Positions 43,662 to 55,222 of a stretch of DNA of 64,000 nt are shown here, one piece after another; the stretch's first letter is position 1, and each line of letters starts with the position of its first letter. The position numbers and the translations under genes were made by a program. The notes below the pieces were generated by a model, which was not told where the DNA came from, ran no database searches, and saw only the letters and a list, made by a program, of their open reading frames with translations. Location of the stretch: NCBI GenBank assembly GCA_035610365.1, contig CM069432.1, positions 238,418,104 through 238,482,103 on the forward strand, given 5' to 3'. Source of the DNA: Aquatica leii. Taxonomy: Eukaryota; Arthropoda; Insecta; Coleoptera; Lampyridae.

Positions 43662-46600
43662 CTAATATGAATGCAGGTTCAGTCTATCAATGGAGTAAGT
43701 CATCTGCAACTTAAATGTTTTTTCTATCCGCGAAATTACTTTAAAAGATCCATCATATGTGGGTTGTAATGGCTTCCTTACAGTATTGTGACGAATGAAA
43801 ACGTGTGTTGTTTGTATAAGATCAGGATGCACAAACACTTTCTTCTGTGTGTGATATCTAAATGGAACAGGTTGGAGATGCCGTACTTGATCCCTGAGTT
43901 TATTTACTAGCATTGTGAATTTTTAAGTAGGTACGTCAATTGGCAGTCAAATGGTTTCATCATAAACTATATCTGCTAGCGTAGCTTGGTACTCGGGTAT
44001 GATGTAACACCGAAGACCTAGTATCACTGTTGGTAGTGCTGAGACCCAGTCTTCTTGAAGTTGTCGATAATTATTAATCTTGGGGGTACCAAAATGTGCA
44101 ATCCAATTCGAGAATATTGCAGTAGCAACGGTTTCCGCTGTATTGCCAGTTAGAGGAATTGCTTCAGCCCAACGTAAAATATGTCTACAATTTTTAGTAG
44201 ATATTGATATCTTAGTGATGGTGGCAGTGGTCCGACAATATATACGTTGATGTGTTCAAATCTTGTATAAGCTTACGGGTAGTTGCCGATTGCACGTGCG
44301 GTGTGTTTCCATACTTTGTTACGCTGACATGGTATGCACGCTTTAGACCACAACGACACATCGCGTTTCAGTTGAAGCCAACAAAATCTTTGCTGTACTA
44401 GGTTTACTAACGCTGCTCTACTAGGGTGTGTTATATTGTGTAAGGAATAAAAAATCTTTCTTCGAAAAACTGCAGGAATAAAAGGTCGCAGTTTTTCAGT
44501 AACAAATCACAAGTGAGGACTAATCCTCAATTGAAATGCATATCCTTTAATTTATATGATATCGTTTTTGACATCAACGAATGTTTTAGTCTAGTGCATG
44601 ATAATTGCTCTTTAGCGATTTCTTGTAATGATATAAACGTTAACAATTCGACAGATTCAATACGAGAACAGATGTCAGCTGGTATATCCAAAAAAACCTG
44701 GTATATACAATTTATATTTGTAGTAAATTTTCCGATGTAGTCAAGGTGACGTAATTGCCTAAGACTTGCCCTTTTCAGACGTTGTTTGAACGAATAAACT
44801 AAAGGTTTGTTGTCAGTGTAAATGGTAAACGTACGACCTTCTACGTTATACCTAAAGTGCTTCAGCGCTTGATAAACAGCCAATAGTTTGCGGTTATAAA
44901 TGCTATAAAACCTATGTGATTGACTGAGCAAAAGCATCGACCTTGAGAAGTAAATGCAATTCTGAAGACGGATGCGCGAACATTTGCCAAGTCAGGTTTC
45001 AAGCGATCAAAGGCTTCTAGAGTTAAAGAAGTCTATTTAACTTTTAGTTTGCTCTTTTTTTGGACTCTGACATAAATCAAATAAAATAATACTTGCTGGG
45101 TTACAGCCGAATGAGGAAGTAAACGCCTTCAGAAATGAACTAGCCTTAAAAATCGTCTGTGTCTGGCAATGGAAACTGTTGAATGACGTTCACACGTTCC
45201 GAAACGGGACAATATTGAATGTAAGTATCTCTGAAATGTTTGAACAGCATTCTTTAAACCAAAAGGAAGTATTACAAATTCAAATAATTCGAAGGGTCTG
45301 ATAACTGCAGTTTTTGCGATGTCTTCCGGAGATACTGGGATATGCTGAAATGCTCTGATTATGTCTATGTTATAAAATGTGGTTTTTTCCGCCAGTTGTG
45401 CATTAAAGTCTTGGAATAGTTACATTGTTTAACGCCCTATAATTGCCACATGTCTTCCATGAACCGTCTTTTTTGGGTACTAGCATGTGTTGGAATTCCA
45501 GTTTAGCTTGTACTAATTTTTCAGGCGAAAACTTTCTAGCCTTTGCAGATGGGCCATACAAATGAAATGCTGAAACATATTTGTGTGATGGTGTTGAACC
45601 ATGTCTAAGTAAATTAGACATGTCAATTAGACGTTTATTTTTTATATCAATTAGGAGACCAAAATGGCTAATAAAATCAGCACCTATAATGGGATGTTGT
45701 ACATTAGCAATTAAGAATGGCCAATACAGTTTTTGACGTAAACCTAAATCTAAATTAACTAGCTGTTGAAATTTAAGATCCATTGGCGGCATACAAAATT
45801 CGCTTAGATGGAAGTTTGAAATATCTGCACCAGAATCGATAAGACATTTTTTAGCCGAATAAGTATTATATACAAATCAGCAGCTACTTGTTACCAAATC
45901 GACGATAGTATCAGCACTTACGAGAACTAGGTGCTGATCTAGACCTACAATATTGATGCCTATTTTGAGAACGAGAACGAGTTTTTAACTAATTGATAGA
46001 AGAAATTTATCAGTCTACGCACTGTATTGAAAGTTCGAGATGAAAATTCCAAAATTTTATCTACCATACTTGATAAGTGATCTAATTGATCTTTACTAGA
46101 CACTAAAATAGACCAAATATTAAGCAGTAAACGTTGAATAAATATTGTTTTTAAGAAATCATCATTCACCTGTGTCAGCTAAAGACCTCATTTCCCTCTT
46201 TTATTAGTTTGTTAAGGGTTCCGTTGGAACTATAAGACCTAGAAACTTAAAAAAACTGAAAAAAGGCTAGTTGTATAGCCGTCTTGAGACATTTTGTGTA
46301 ATTTTGAAGTCAAAAATATAAAAAATGATAGAAAACAAAGCAATTTTAGGCGAATTTTGAGGGCACATGGTAAACGCACCATCGACTATTTGCAAAAAGT
46401 GACAAAAAAAAAGTTTAGCCTAGATGTGTGTTTTTAGTTCATAAATATGTAATTTTTATATGAAAATAAGACTATTATTGAAAAATTTATGGCCAGACCA
46501 GAAACGGGACACAAAATGAAATGTGTTTCTGATAGCTCATTCCCCTAAGAAATTTCTCTAATTTTAGAGAACTAGCCTTTGTAATTATTTCAGTTTTTTA

Positions 46601-47007
46601 AGCTTCTAGCTTTTATGTTTTTGACAAAAAAGCAAATTTTGTAAAGGTTTGCAAACGCATCAAAGCGGCCGTTTTAGAACCCACCTAATTTTGAAATCTT
46701 CAAATACTTCAAACTTGTTTATTTGGTTCATTATATCTTTGTAGGATGTTTTAGACAGCGGTTGTGCTAAAAAGTCAGATATTAATTCTGAAACGTCAGG
46801 ATCTAATACCGAATTTCGTCTTCTCCGAAGTAACAAACGAAGTTTCAAATTGAACTTTTACTTATGTTTTCCAAATTTTTATATACGGCGCCATATAGGG
46901 GAAACTCTCATAATTTTAAATTATATGTGTGTTTCGTTATGCGTGCTTTCTTCAGTCATTTTACATGTGTTGTTGTGTTAAAAATTTGTTAAATTTTTAT
47001 TTATATA
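43662..47007 (-). pseudogene. Ty3/Gypsy retrotransposon (CsRn1-like), gag-pol, degenerate
   Basis: On the minus strand, Gag begins near 46990 (QFETSFVTSEKTKFGI) and continues after a MITE with DDFLKTIFIQRLLLNI and LDHLSSMVDKILE (45960-46169). The protease-RT part (45403-45792) has PIIGADFISHFGLLIDI and VPKKDGSWKTCGNYRALN. The RT continues to about 44940 with IDIIRAFQHIPVSPEDIAKT and PFGLKNAVQTFQRYL, but the YxDD box is deleted. RNase H and its tail (44527-44937) have AVYQALKHFRYNVEGR, TDNKPLVYSF and ADICSRIE. The integrase (about 43920-44340) has CQR-KV-KHT and VGPLPPS, where the first catalytic Asp is Tyr. The C-terminus (43662-43913) has PTYDGSFKVISR and SIDRLN. The motif set and primer site point to the CsRn1 group. 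Confidence 0.88.
46240..46608. repeat. MITE-like insertion in the Gypsy gag region
   Basis: About 370 bp with inverted ends. Left: CTAGAAACTTAAAAAAACTG then AAGGCTAGTT (46240-46272). Right, inverted: CTAGAAGCTTAAAAAACTGA then AAAGGCTAGTT (46569-46608), with a few extra bases. It separates two Gag blocks and has no ORF. A target-site duplication was not clear. Confidence 0.75.
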
Positions 47008-47023
47008 CACGTCGGGGTCACCA
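47008..47023 (-). promoter_or_regulatory. Primer binding site, tRNA-Trp type, of the CsRn1-like element
   Basis: The plus strand reads CACGTCGGGGTCACCA, identical in form to a tRNA 3' end with CCA. On the minus strand TGGTGACCCCGACGTG lies just upstream of Gag and just after the sequence CGGAGTTAAAT, which should end the 5' LTR. A Trp-tRNA primer is the known hallmark of the CsRn1 group. The LTR would extend upward from about 47024 and includes AATAAA on the minus strand near 47070, but its outer border was not found. Confidence 0.8.
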
Positions 47024-47870
47024 ATTTAACTCCGCTTTGCTGGAATGAAAACAATATAAATTTATTTAAATCACTACTTATAAATACATCAAAACCATAT
47101 ACATGTTACATAAAGATTATAATTACTCAACGCTAAAAACAAGCTAAAAGATGCCTCGGTAGGAAGTTGACGCGTAAAATATTCGTTGTTGCAATTGCTC
47201 TATATTAGGCAGTGTTGCTAATGCTAGCCACAAGTTCATCCACGTCAAATTCTTCATCAAAATTTATTATAAGTGGCTCAACTTCTTTGCGATCATATCC
47301 ATGTTCCGTTACCGTTGAATTTCATACATAGTATTTTTGATCATTTTTGACCATGATTCAGATGTCACCTGGTTGAATGATTCTTTCTGCACAGTTACTG
47401 GCTTTTCTGAAAACTGAATAATTTTTAATAATATTCCAAATGTGTTTGATTAGATTTGGAGGGTTACTAAAGAATAAAAAAACCACAATGTCTTTAATAG
47501 AATAAATCAACTTACATTTTAACCAAAGTCGACAGTAAGTTTTATCCTTCTCTCTTTAGTTTATTGCGCCACAATACATCGCACGGCCATTCATAGACAA
47601 GCGCGTGTTGGCCCAATTCTAGGGGCCGGAAAAACATTTTCCCACAGGAACCTACTACAGTTGATTTTTGATGATTGGTTATTCATTCTGCGGATTAATA
47701 ATTATCAACACTTCAAAGTCGTAAATGGTTGTAATGAAATTTTGTTAGGCACTAAACAATAAATATACATAGTAAATATTATTTAATTAATCAACTAAAC
47801 ACACTAAAACATAATTATTGTAATAAATATTTAAAAAAACACAAATAATGCAGATAAAGAGTATATCTAT
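47024..47870. other. Probable 5' LTR and flanking noncoding DNA
   Basis: The first few hundred bases next to the primer site should be the LTR of the CsRn1-like element. A matching 3' LTR near 43560 could not be confirmed beyond the phrase TTAACTCCG. The rest up to 47870 has no recognised feature. The phrase TAGGGGCCGG near 47618 could be an end of the neighbouring hAT relic. Confidence 0.4.
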
Positions 47871-47873
47871 CTA

Positions 47874-50006
47874 CTAATACCTCAGTAAGTGCTTATTAAA
47901 TGCTTTGCTTTTCTCACCCAATCTACCAATAATTACTTCCAAAGAAATATTTATACATACATTACTAAATTTTTTGTAAAAGCTATGTAGTGTGGTTTTT
48001 AATAATTTTAATTTAAAGAACGATCTCTCACATGAACTTGCGTAAGTGGTAATGTCAAATTTATAAACAGAGCGCAATTGGTTATAATATTAAAAATACA
48101 AGTACAAGATATACACGAGTTGCACTGTTTATTGTTACATCTTGAAAATGTATCCACGATAGCCTCCGCTTCGTTTTCTTCACTGCTCTCATGCGAAAAG
48201 TAACAATCATTCTCTTCCTGTTTAGCGACTTTATAATATCCATAAAATCTTGTTTTGAAAACTAGGGCCATATTTCGGCGAAAGTCATCAATTCTTGTTT
48301 TACTTTTTCTTTATCTAAAGTGTTATAGTGCATATCTTAATTAATGAATTATCTGGGAGAGATCGACTTATCTTCAAAACAATCTAAATCTCCATAATAA
48401 GCCTTATGTTTGCTAATCCTTTGGTAAAAAGAAGTTATTACACTATCTATAATAGGATTAAATATTGTTAAGCGAAAATGATTGTCATCTATTCCAATAT
48501 TTTTCTCTGAGCAAATTATTCTGACATTTTCTTTACAACTTGTCGTGTTCTTTTTTGGATTGCATCTTCTATAAATAAATTTGGATCTATCTTTTCCAAC
48601 GTGTTATTCGTTATTTTGTCAAATCGTTTAGCGGACTGGTTCGAAATTTTTCTGCTGAGCTCTTAGTTTTTCTGTTACATTGAAAATCTGGAGCCATGTT
48701 TGCACATAGCCCAGATTTTCAGTTTGTAAATAATCTGAAACAGGAGTAGTTGAATATACGTGACGAGCAAGCCTGTTTGAAACGAATAAAATTTCTTTAA
48801 TAAACCATCTGCTTGAGTTCTGATTATAGTATTGAATATTAGGTTACTTTCCAACATTTCTCTCAGTGCTAAAACCAGATTAATGAAAACTACTTTGTTT
48901 AGATTGTGACTCTGCTGATCTTGATTCCACATATCTTTGTTGCCAAATATATTTGTGGCAGCATCGGGTCTACTTCTCAATCTTGTGGCACCAATAGCGT
49001 TAAGCTTTAGATGACTTTCGGTATTACCTGCTTTTTTATAAACATCGAGTCTCTCGATTCTTTGAAAAATACATGAGCTTCTTGTAGTAAGTCAAAAAAA
49101 GAACCAGAGGCAGTTAAGGATTGAGCAGTTATAACCAAAACAACATGTATAAATATATTTGAGTTTTTTTTTCAATTTTGCAGAAATTCTTCTATATTGC
49201 CCACTCATGTTAGAAGCTCCATCGAATGCATCTGCAATAAATTCTTGGTTAAATCTTTGAAGCTTATGGCAGATTTGTGTGTATGAGTTCAAAAAAATAA
49301 CTTTTGTTTACCCATCACTTTATTTATTTCTATTATTTTAACGAGTACCGTTTTTCTGTTCATAACTTCCTGATAATGTTTTTTTATACATTTGTAATGG
49401 TTTGACCAGATTTCTTTTTCATGAAATTTTTTACAGCATAACAATGATTCTAGGAATTTTTGTGCTTTGCTACTCGCTGGTATACATGTCTTAATTTTTA
49501 AAACCGCTGACAAATGCTAATTTGAAAATGGTACCAAATACAATACAAACCTTTGATCTTTATCATTGAACTCAACCATTTTCGGTTTTCTTTGGATTCT
49601 GGGTCACCATTTTAGAAAAATATCTTGCGCTGGTCGAACAGCAGAGTATTGCCGATTTTAGTTTTTTTGGGTTGAAAAGGATGTCTGGAGAATAAGTCCA
49701 TGATTTGTGTATCTTTGAGTTTCAGACACAATATATTTTCTTCGGATTTGTCTTCACTGCTATCGCTCCGAAACTACAAATGTCTACTATTTATAAAACG
49801 AAAACATTTTTATAGATATTACTACGAACATCGACAGTAATATCAACAGAGAGCGATGAAAAACAGGAAGGGCTTTTGCATTTCGCATTTTCTTCCCGAT
49901 GTTTGTCATCCGTTTTTAACAAATCACTTAATTTAATCGTATCAGATGTAATACGCTGTAGTTTTTTCTTCCCTTCAATCTGACTTTTCATGTCCAGACT
50001 TTTCAT
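47874..50006 (-). pseudogene. hAT transposase pseudogene, ZMYM1/TTF-type
   Basis: Minus strand. The N-terminus is at 49791-50006 (MKSLDMKSQIEGKKKLQRI). Next, around 49560-49710, DLFSRHPFQPKKTKIGN, then RKIFF and NRKWLSS, correspond to the TTF-type zinc-finger region. SLLCCKKFHEKEIWSNHYKCIKKHY (49289-49513) follows. The catalytic DAFDGASNMSGQYR lies at about 49200. RPDAATNIFGNKDMW is near 48960. The C-terminal hAT dimerisation block TTYASSCERSFFKLKLLKT lies at 47990-48060. Frameshifts and stops lie between blocks. Related domesticated genes in vertebrates include ZMYM1-like proteins and the 52-kDa repressor of PKR inhibitor. Confidence 0.85.
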
Positions 50007-50009
50007 ATT

Positions 50010-50755
50010 TATACTTAATAATTGTGTATACTACACAAAATATGTTTTCAAAACAAGTTTTCAACTCAACTTTAAAACTGTAAATAAACTAATAAACCAA
50101 ATAATCACAAACTAACTTTGGCGACAGGCGCACAAGTGCAGTCGAGTGTTCGGTTTGAACAGTACCACTAGTCAGTGATAATTTTAATTAAGCTGTACGC
50201 GTGTAGCGCTGTTGGAGACAACTCCGTAGAGACCCACCGGGAAACTTCCGGTATCCCCGTAAGCCAGCACGCATGTGCTCATAGAAGTCAATTCGTCGCA
50301 AGACAATGTATCGTTATGAAAATTTCTCACAACAATTTTTGCATCAAGAATTTATCGCAAAATCAATATTATTGATATCCGTAACTATTTTAATAATAGT
50401 GATCTACCCTTTTATTTAATTTGTTTTATTTTAATTTCTATTGTATCACTAGAGTTGTAAATTTATAAATCATTTTTACTAATATAATTTGAAAAATGAA
50501 AACTATCTTTAATAAAAAATTTAATTAGTGTAATAATTATATACTAAAAACACAGGCAATTAACAAGTAAAAGAAAAACATAACTGTAAATAGCTATAAA
50601 GGCGGAGAACGTTGTAATTTGATTTTACATCCACGCAGTTAAAATCATTTTGAATAAAACTGCTAGGTAAAACGACAACGTAAAAGGCATTGGGGGTAAA
50701 GCAAACATGTATATAAAATTATTACTGTAAAAATAAAATAATTATGCTAAACACG
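50010..50755. other. Noncoding stretch with a GC-rich patch
   Basis: A less AT-rich patch at about 50195-50300 (GAGACCCACCGGGAAACTTC) stands out and may be the far end of the hAT relic. The rest is AT-rich without motifs. The 66-codon ORF at 50175-50375 only reflects the patch. Confidence 0.4.
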
Positions 50756-51075
50756 TAGCTTAAACTTGTATGCAATCTCGCCTAGGTGTTCCCTGTTGCG
50801 TACGAATCAATTACAACTTGAAGGCGACGTGCTAGATCTTTATAAATCTTTTTTTGTTGGATTTTATTTCTTGCTACAAAGTGTTCCGTTTTTAATTTGT
50901 TAAGATTCCCTTTTTTGCAAAGTCTTAATAAATTTCTACATAGAAATGAACCTTCTAGTTCATTGATTCCAACTCTGTATCCTTAAAATTATGTTTTAAA
51001 TCGGCTAATAGTTTTTGATTTTCTGTGTACACCTTACCTTTTAATGATGCTTGCAAAGCATTCTCTACTTCATTT
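50756..51075 (-). pseudogene. Unidentified coding-like segment next to BEL/Pao relic
   Basis: The minus strand translates with few stops to a Lys-rich helical sequence including VENALQASLKGKVYTENQKL, then LADLKHNFKDTELESMN, and KTEHFVARNKIQQKK with IYKDLARRLQVVIDSY. It is not BEL/Pao RT, although it begins where that RT stops at about 51076. I do not recognise the family. It may belong to another element that truncated the BEL copy. Confidence 0.4.
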
Positions 51076-53393
51076 TTAGGAATAATCTACCGGTATGGCG
51101 TAATAATGTTTGCGAAAGCAAACCAAAATAGAAAACCGATCTTGCTGCATGATAGGGCTGACCATTCGAATGCTATTGAGCAAATGTCTTGTTATAATTG
51201 CTGATGAACCGTTAAAAACGACACATAACTTGGTAGTAACTCTTTCTTCCTTGAGTAGACCATGGTGAGAAAGATAAATTGATGTTTCAGTGAAAGTGGG
51301 GTTGACAATTGACATGTGCTCCAGCTCCTGATATTCTTTTATGAAAACAGAATAGAGTTCATACACTTCTGGGTTGGCCCGAAAACGCTGTTCCAGAAAT
51401 AACAATCTACGTTGAGCAACATCGAACGAGTAGCCTAGCAACTCTGTTAGTTGCTTGAATGGAATTGAAACAACGAATCTGCCGTCATTGTTTTTTTGAA
51501 CATTTTGAACAAAGTGAGCTTTACAGGCATTTTTTTCCTGCGCTAAATCATTTCCTCGGATAATTTCCAAATCAGATCCGCAAAAGCTATTTGAAAAATC
51601 ATCCAAAGTGCTGAGATAACAATACGAATTAGTAGCAATAATTGAGTTTATTGGTCCAGTTAAGACCCAACCGAAACAAGTATTTGACCAATACAAAATA
51701 ATTAGAAGAAAATTGGAAATCCTATCGAAATATCAATGTCTGGAGTGTCGTACGAAATATCAGATAATCTGATGTCATCTGGTATCTTGAAACTATTTCG
51801 ATGGAAGATTGGAGTTGTTCTAGTGATTTTGTTGAAAATAAGACATGTGAACTCCAAAGCGGGAGTGATGTGCCCGAAGAGTCACAACACAGTTTGAAGG
51901 AATGTGGGAAGCTAATTTGTTTAACCCGAAACGATATTTCCATCAGATGTGCACAGCTTTAATTTATTGCATAAGCTCGAACGTATAAAATTTGATTGAG
52001 AACCTGAATCAAGTAACATCCGAATATAATGGGATTTTTTTCAAAATCGATAATCTGAGCAGAAGCCGTAGGTAAAAAAATTTGAATTGTGTTTAAAGTA
52101 AACGCCGAAATCGAAATCGAAAAATGGCCTGACTGCACCAAAGACGTATCCGCAGGAGCACCTCCAATGTGAAGTAGTTAATTGTGCTTAGACTTGCACG
52201 TGCGGCAAGTATGCTGTGAGGAGCATTGAAACGCAAAATGACCTTTGTACAAAGAACTCAGACAAAATATCAAAAGTACGCATGCAAAAATATTCGCAAC
52301 AAACAATTTAGAGTACGATTTCGTGTCTCAGAAGAAGGTTTGAACTTTTTCAACTGCGGTTTGGCTTGGTTGGGCGCTAAACAATCTAGTAAATTGTGAG
52401 ATATGTTTGGAATTTTTTCAGCAAAGGTAAATCAGAACGTGACCTGTTTCTCAAAGATTTTCCACTGACCAAAGTAGTGGGATCAAGTTTGTTTGAAACA
52501 GTATGGAAGATGAGAGCTTCGAATAACTGTTCATCTGAGGAAATCGATCTGAACGCTGTCACGTGTTTAAATAAAGAATCAGAAATTTTTCTTAACATAA
52601 TGAATTCAAGTCTAAGATGGACTTAAAATGATTGTGTATGAGCAAATGGGGTTGATCGTACCTAGTGCAAATAGTTTGCCAAGCAACTTAATAATTGTCG
52701 ACTGAAAATTGTAGGGATTTAATAACTTGGGCTACATCTCCGGTCAGACTGGATGTTATGTAATAAAGACGTTGAACATCATTAAGGTCTTTGTTGTTGT
52801 GAATTAAACTGGTAAATATTTTGCGAAATTTTAATTATCCTTCTAAATTCCCAGAAATTTTGGATATAGAAATTCTTGGTAGATTAGATAATGTATTTTG
52901 GTGACCATGATGGCCCGTATTACACAAGTCGTTACAGCGATGGATACTATTCCTGGATGAGCTGGCGTTAAGATTAATTTTGGGGCTGTGACACCATTTA
53001 TTTATAAAGTTTTTTGCTCGACAGAACTCTGAAACGTGTGACTTTTCAAATTGTCCTTGATGTTTGTATTCCGAGGTAACGTCAGTAGTTACTCCGATAA
53101 TTTGTATATGAGTTTGTTCAAAGTCAGAGAATAATAAATTATCTTAAGTTTAAGATTAGTACAATTATAAATAGAACACACGGAAATAAATGTACTGACC
53201 AGATACACAAGCAAACAATTGTAAAAGAAAGAGAAAGCAAATCTGCTATCGTGTGTGAGTTTTAACTCTTGAAGTTGCTGGCGAAAGAAGCGTTTGGCTG
53301 TCTCTTTCTTATTCATAGGCACGAAATTGCATATTTTGTCAAACAATATAAATTCTTGCGAAATCTTGAAAACCCACTGTTTCTTGTAACGAT
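51076..53393 (-). pseudogene. BEL/Pao retrotransposon gag-pol, 5' half, degenerate
   Basis: Minus strand. Gag at about 52400-52900 has RISISKISGNLEG, SLIHNNKDLNDVQRLYYI, LTGDVAQVI and NY-VAWQTICTRYD, the BEL/Pao Gag block, followed by ISDSLFKHVTAFRSI (52386-52598). A decayed Cys/His region follows at about 52150-52330. The protease region at 51959-52141 has FLPTASAQIIDF. The linker with LSDISYDTPDIDISIG lies at about 51720-51790. The pol ORF (51076-51696) has FGWVLTGPI, KNNDGRFVVSIPFKQL, RRLLFLEQRF, YLSHHGLLKEERVTTKLCVV and LNSIRMVSPIMQQDRFSI. It stops before the catalytic RT box, so RT core, RNase H and integrase are missing. Confidence 0.88.
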
Positions 53394-53409
53394 GTGGCTC
53401 GAAGCACCA
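53394..53409 (-). promoter_or_regulatory. Primer binding site of the BEL/Pao element
   Basis: The minus strand reads TGGTGCTTCGAGCCAC, preceded by ATTTAACATT. This TTTGGTGCTTCGAGCC arrangement is typical at the 5' LTR border of BEL/Pao elements. The LTR would start at about 53412 and run upward (TGTTAAATATAGACCG on the plus strand). Its outer end and any 3' copy were not found. Confidence 0.7.
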
Positions 53410-53799
53410 AATGTTAAATATAGACCGTAGTTTTTATTTTTTAAGTACATGAAACGATAAAATATAACAAAATAAATAAAGATCGACAAATTGTCAACAC
53501 AACAGTCTGCTCATCATAGTGGTTGCACGAGACCGGATGATAAGAATGATGCTGCTTTGAGTGGCGCAACAATAAAGTTTTAATAAAATAAATTTACAAA
53601 CTAAACACGCGCTTCTGCGTCTTTTTCTGACAACTTCCCAATATGCAACAAAGCATTTTTGGTTATGATAGCACCATACATAAGAATTTGTGCATTGTTA
53701 GGGTCATTGGGTGCTAAGAATACAGATCGACATATAAACGAGCTGTGTTCAATGCGTATTTGTCGTATTTTTCTAAATTAATTATATCTCCGTGAAGCA
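53410..53799. other. Probable BEL/Pao LTR remnant and noncoding DNA
   Basis: The stretch next to the primer site should be LTR. It contains several AATAAA words on the plus strand. No ORF. Confidence 0.4.
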
Positions 53800-53975
53800 T
53801 AGCATAACGTACGTTAATGCATGAGACTTTCAGCGAGAGTGACATACATTATTTTTTCTTCTGCACTTTATAAAATTATTGAAAAAAAAATTAAAAAACA
53901 TTGAGAACGTCACAAATAGAATGTTGGTAGTACATTTATAACTAAGTGAAGCTGTCAAGTTCAAAATTCGACGTT
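53800..53975 (+). repeat. Dispersed repeat, copy 2 (related to 7319-7510)
   Basis: Same orientation as the copy at 7319. It shares AGCATAACG-ACGTTAAT, an AGAGT-ACRTACATTATTTTTT core, TAAAATTA, TGGTA then TATTTATA, and a GTCAA-TT ending. It lacks the open frame of copy 1. Confidence 0.65.
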
Positions 53976-54344
53976 TTACGTAGTACCAACTCTTAAAAAT
54001 ATAATACTCTAATGCTTGAATTTATGGAATTTTTTTTGTAATTTTAATTAAATTTCAGAACTTTAAACATTTTTTTTCTATTTTGGTACTCTAATAATTA
54101 CTTTAAAGAACTCGTTTGAGTTGTATAAAGTAACACTTTGTAGCACCCGATCTGTGCTTTTGTTTTGGCAATATCGATATTTGACATTTAAAATACAGCA
54201 ATCGAACTATCCAACATGTCAAATTTGCAATGTTGCCAACTTATTATTAAGAAAAATAATTTTCCCTAGTTAATAAAGTAAATATGTAGTTTAATTTATT
54301 TTTACATATAATTTTTAAAATAGAAAAGATAGTATGAAGTATAC

Positions 54345-54448
54345 GTTTCATAAAACGTTTTGGCGCACTCGACCATTAGAAAACTCCCCGCTACGCTTGT
54401 CGTTTTCTAAGCTTTGGTCTCGTGCGCTAAAATGGTCCCTTATGAAAC
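54345..54448. repeat. Foldback hairpin/MITE-like element, 104 bp
   Basis: Arms at 54345-54384 and 54402-54448 pair end to end: GTTTCATAAAACGTTTTGGC on the left and, inverted, GTTTCATAAGGGACCATTTT on the right, both ending in AGAAAAC. The loop is GC-rich (TCCCCGCTACGCTTGTC). No coding. Confidence 0.85.
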
Positions 54449-55222
54449 TAGTACTTTAATATACTATTCTACCAGACATACACTTCTACTTAAATAATAA
54501 TTCCCTCTCAAAGTATAGTTTTACGTAGATTTTGATTTGTTACTTTGCAACTTTAAAGTTTTTTTTTCTACTGGTATTTTCTATAAGGGCGACACAAAAA
54601 ATATATTATAAGTTCTTGTAATTATTAAAAACAAATACATTTTAAATTTATTAAAATCGCTAAAAATCGTGTCGTTAAAACGATTTTTTACTTTTTTGCT
54701 TGTTATGTGTAGACCAGATTTTAAATAAACAACTTGTTACTGTAACTCAGTTTGTCACTTACGCATTTAACACGCCCAGTTGACCGCTTTCAATTAACGT
54801 CACATCAGAGGTTTTATAATTACAGACGTTTTATTCGTTTGTACATTGTTAACGTAGCAATAAGAGCAATGTGAACGTGAAACCAAATCAATAATTTTAT
54901 TTCATACAAATGTTATAAACTTTTTACTATCCATTAGTATTACATATAAATTTCATATTAATATGTTAAAGATATTACTAGTACTAACTTTTTCTTCTGT
55001 AATACATTTATAGTAAAAATGCTGTAAAAACTTTAAAGTTTTTTAGTAGTTTATTTACTAGATTTCAAAATAAAACACAAAAATCAAATTAAAGTTATTG
55101 TACAAGTTCAAGTGCAGAAACGTTTTTAGCAACTTAAGAAACAAATTAACGTAAACTTTTGCATCAAACATTATACATTCAATTAACAAAGTCTATAATA
55201 ACTTTTTTTTCTTTTGTTTCAG
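54449..55222. other. Intron sequence upstream of the sarcoglycan exon
   Basis: No coding or repeat family seen. It ends in a strong polypyrimidine tract and acceptor (CTTTTTTTTCTTTTGTTTCAG at 55202-55222, apart from the first bases) directly before the sarcoglycan exon, so it is most likely the preceding intron. Confidence 0.6.

Noticed and set aside
44513..44740. Plus-strand ORF over the Gypsy RNase H region
   Set aside because: Shadow of the minus-strand RNase H tail, which has clear family motifs.
47008..47023. tRNA gene, because of a tRNA 3' end with CCA
   Set aside because: Only the last 16 bases of a tRNA are present, in the position and strand of a retrotransposon primer site; genomic tRNA genes in animals do not encode CCA.
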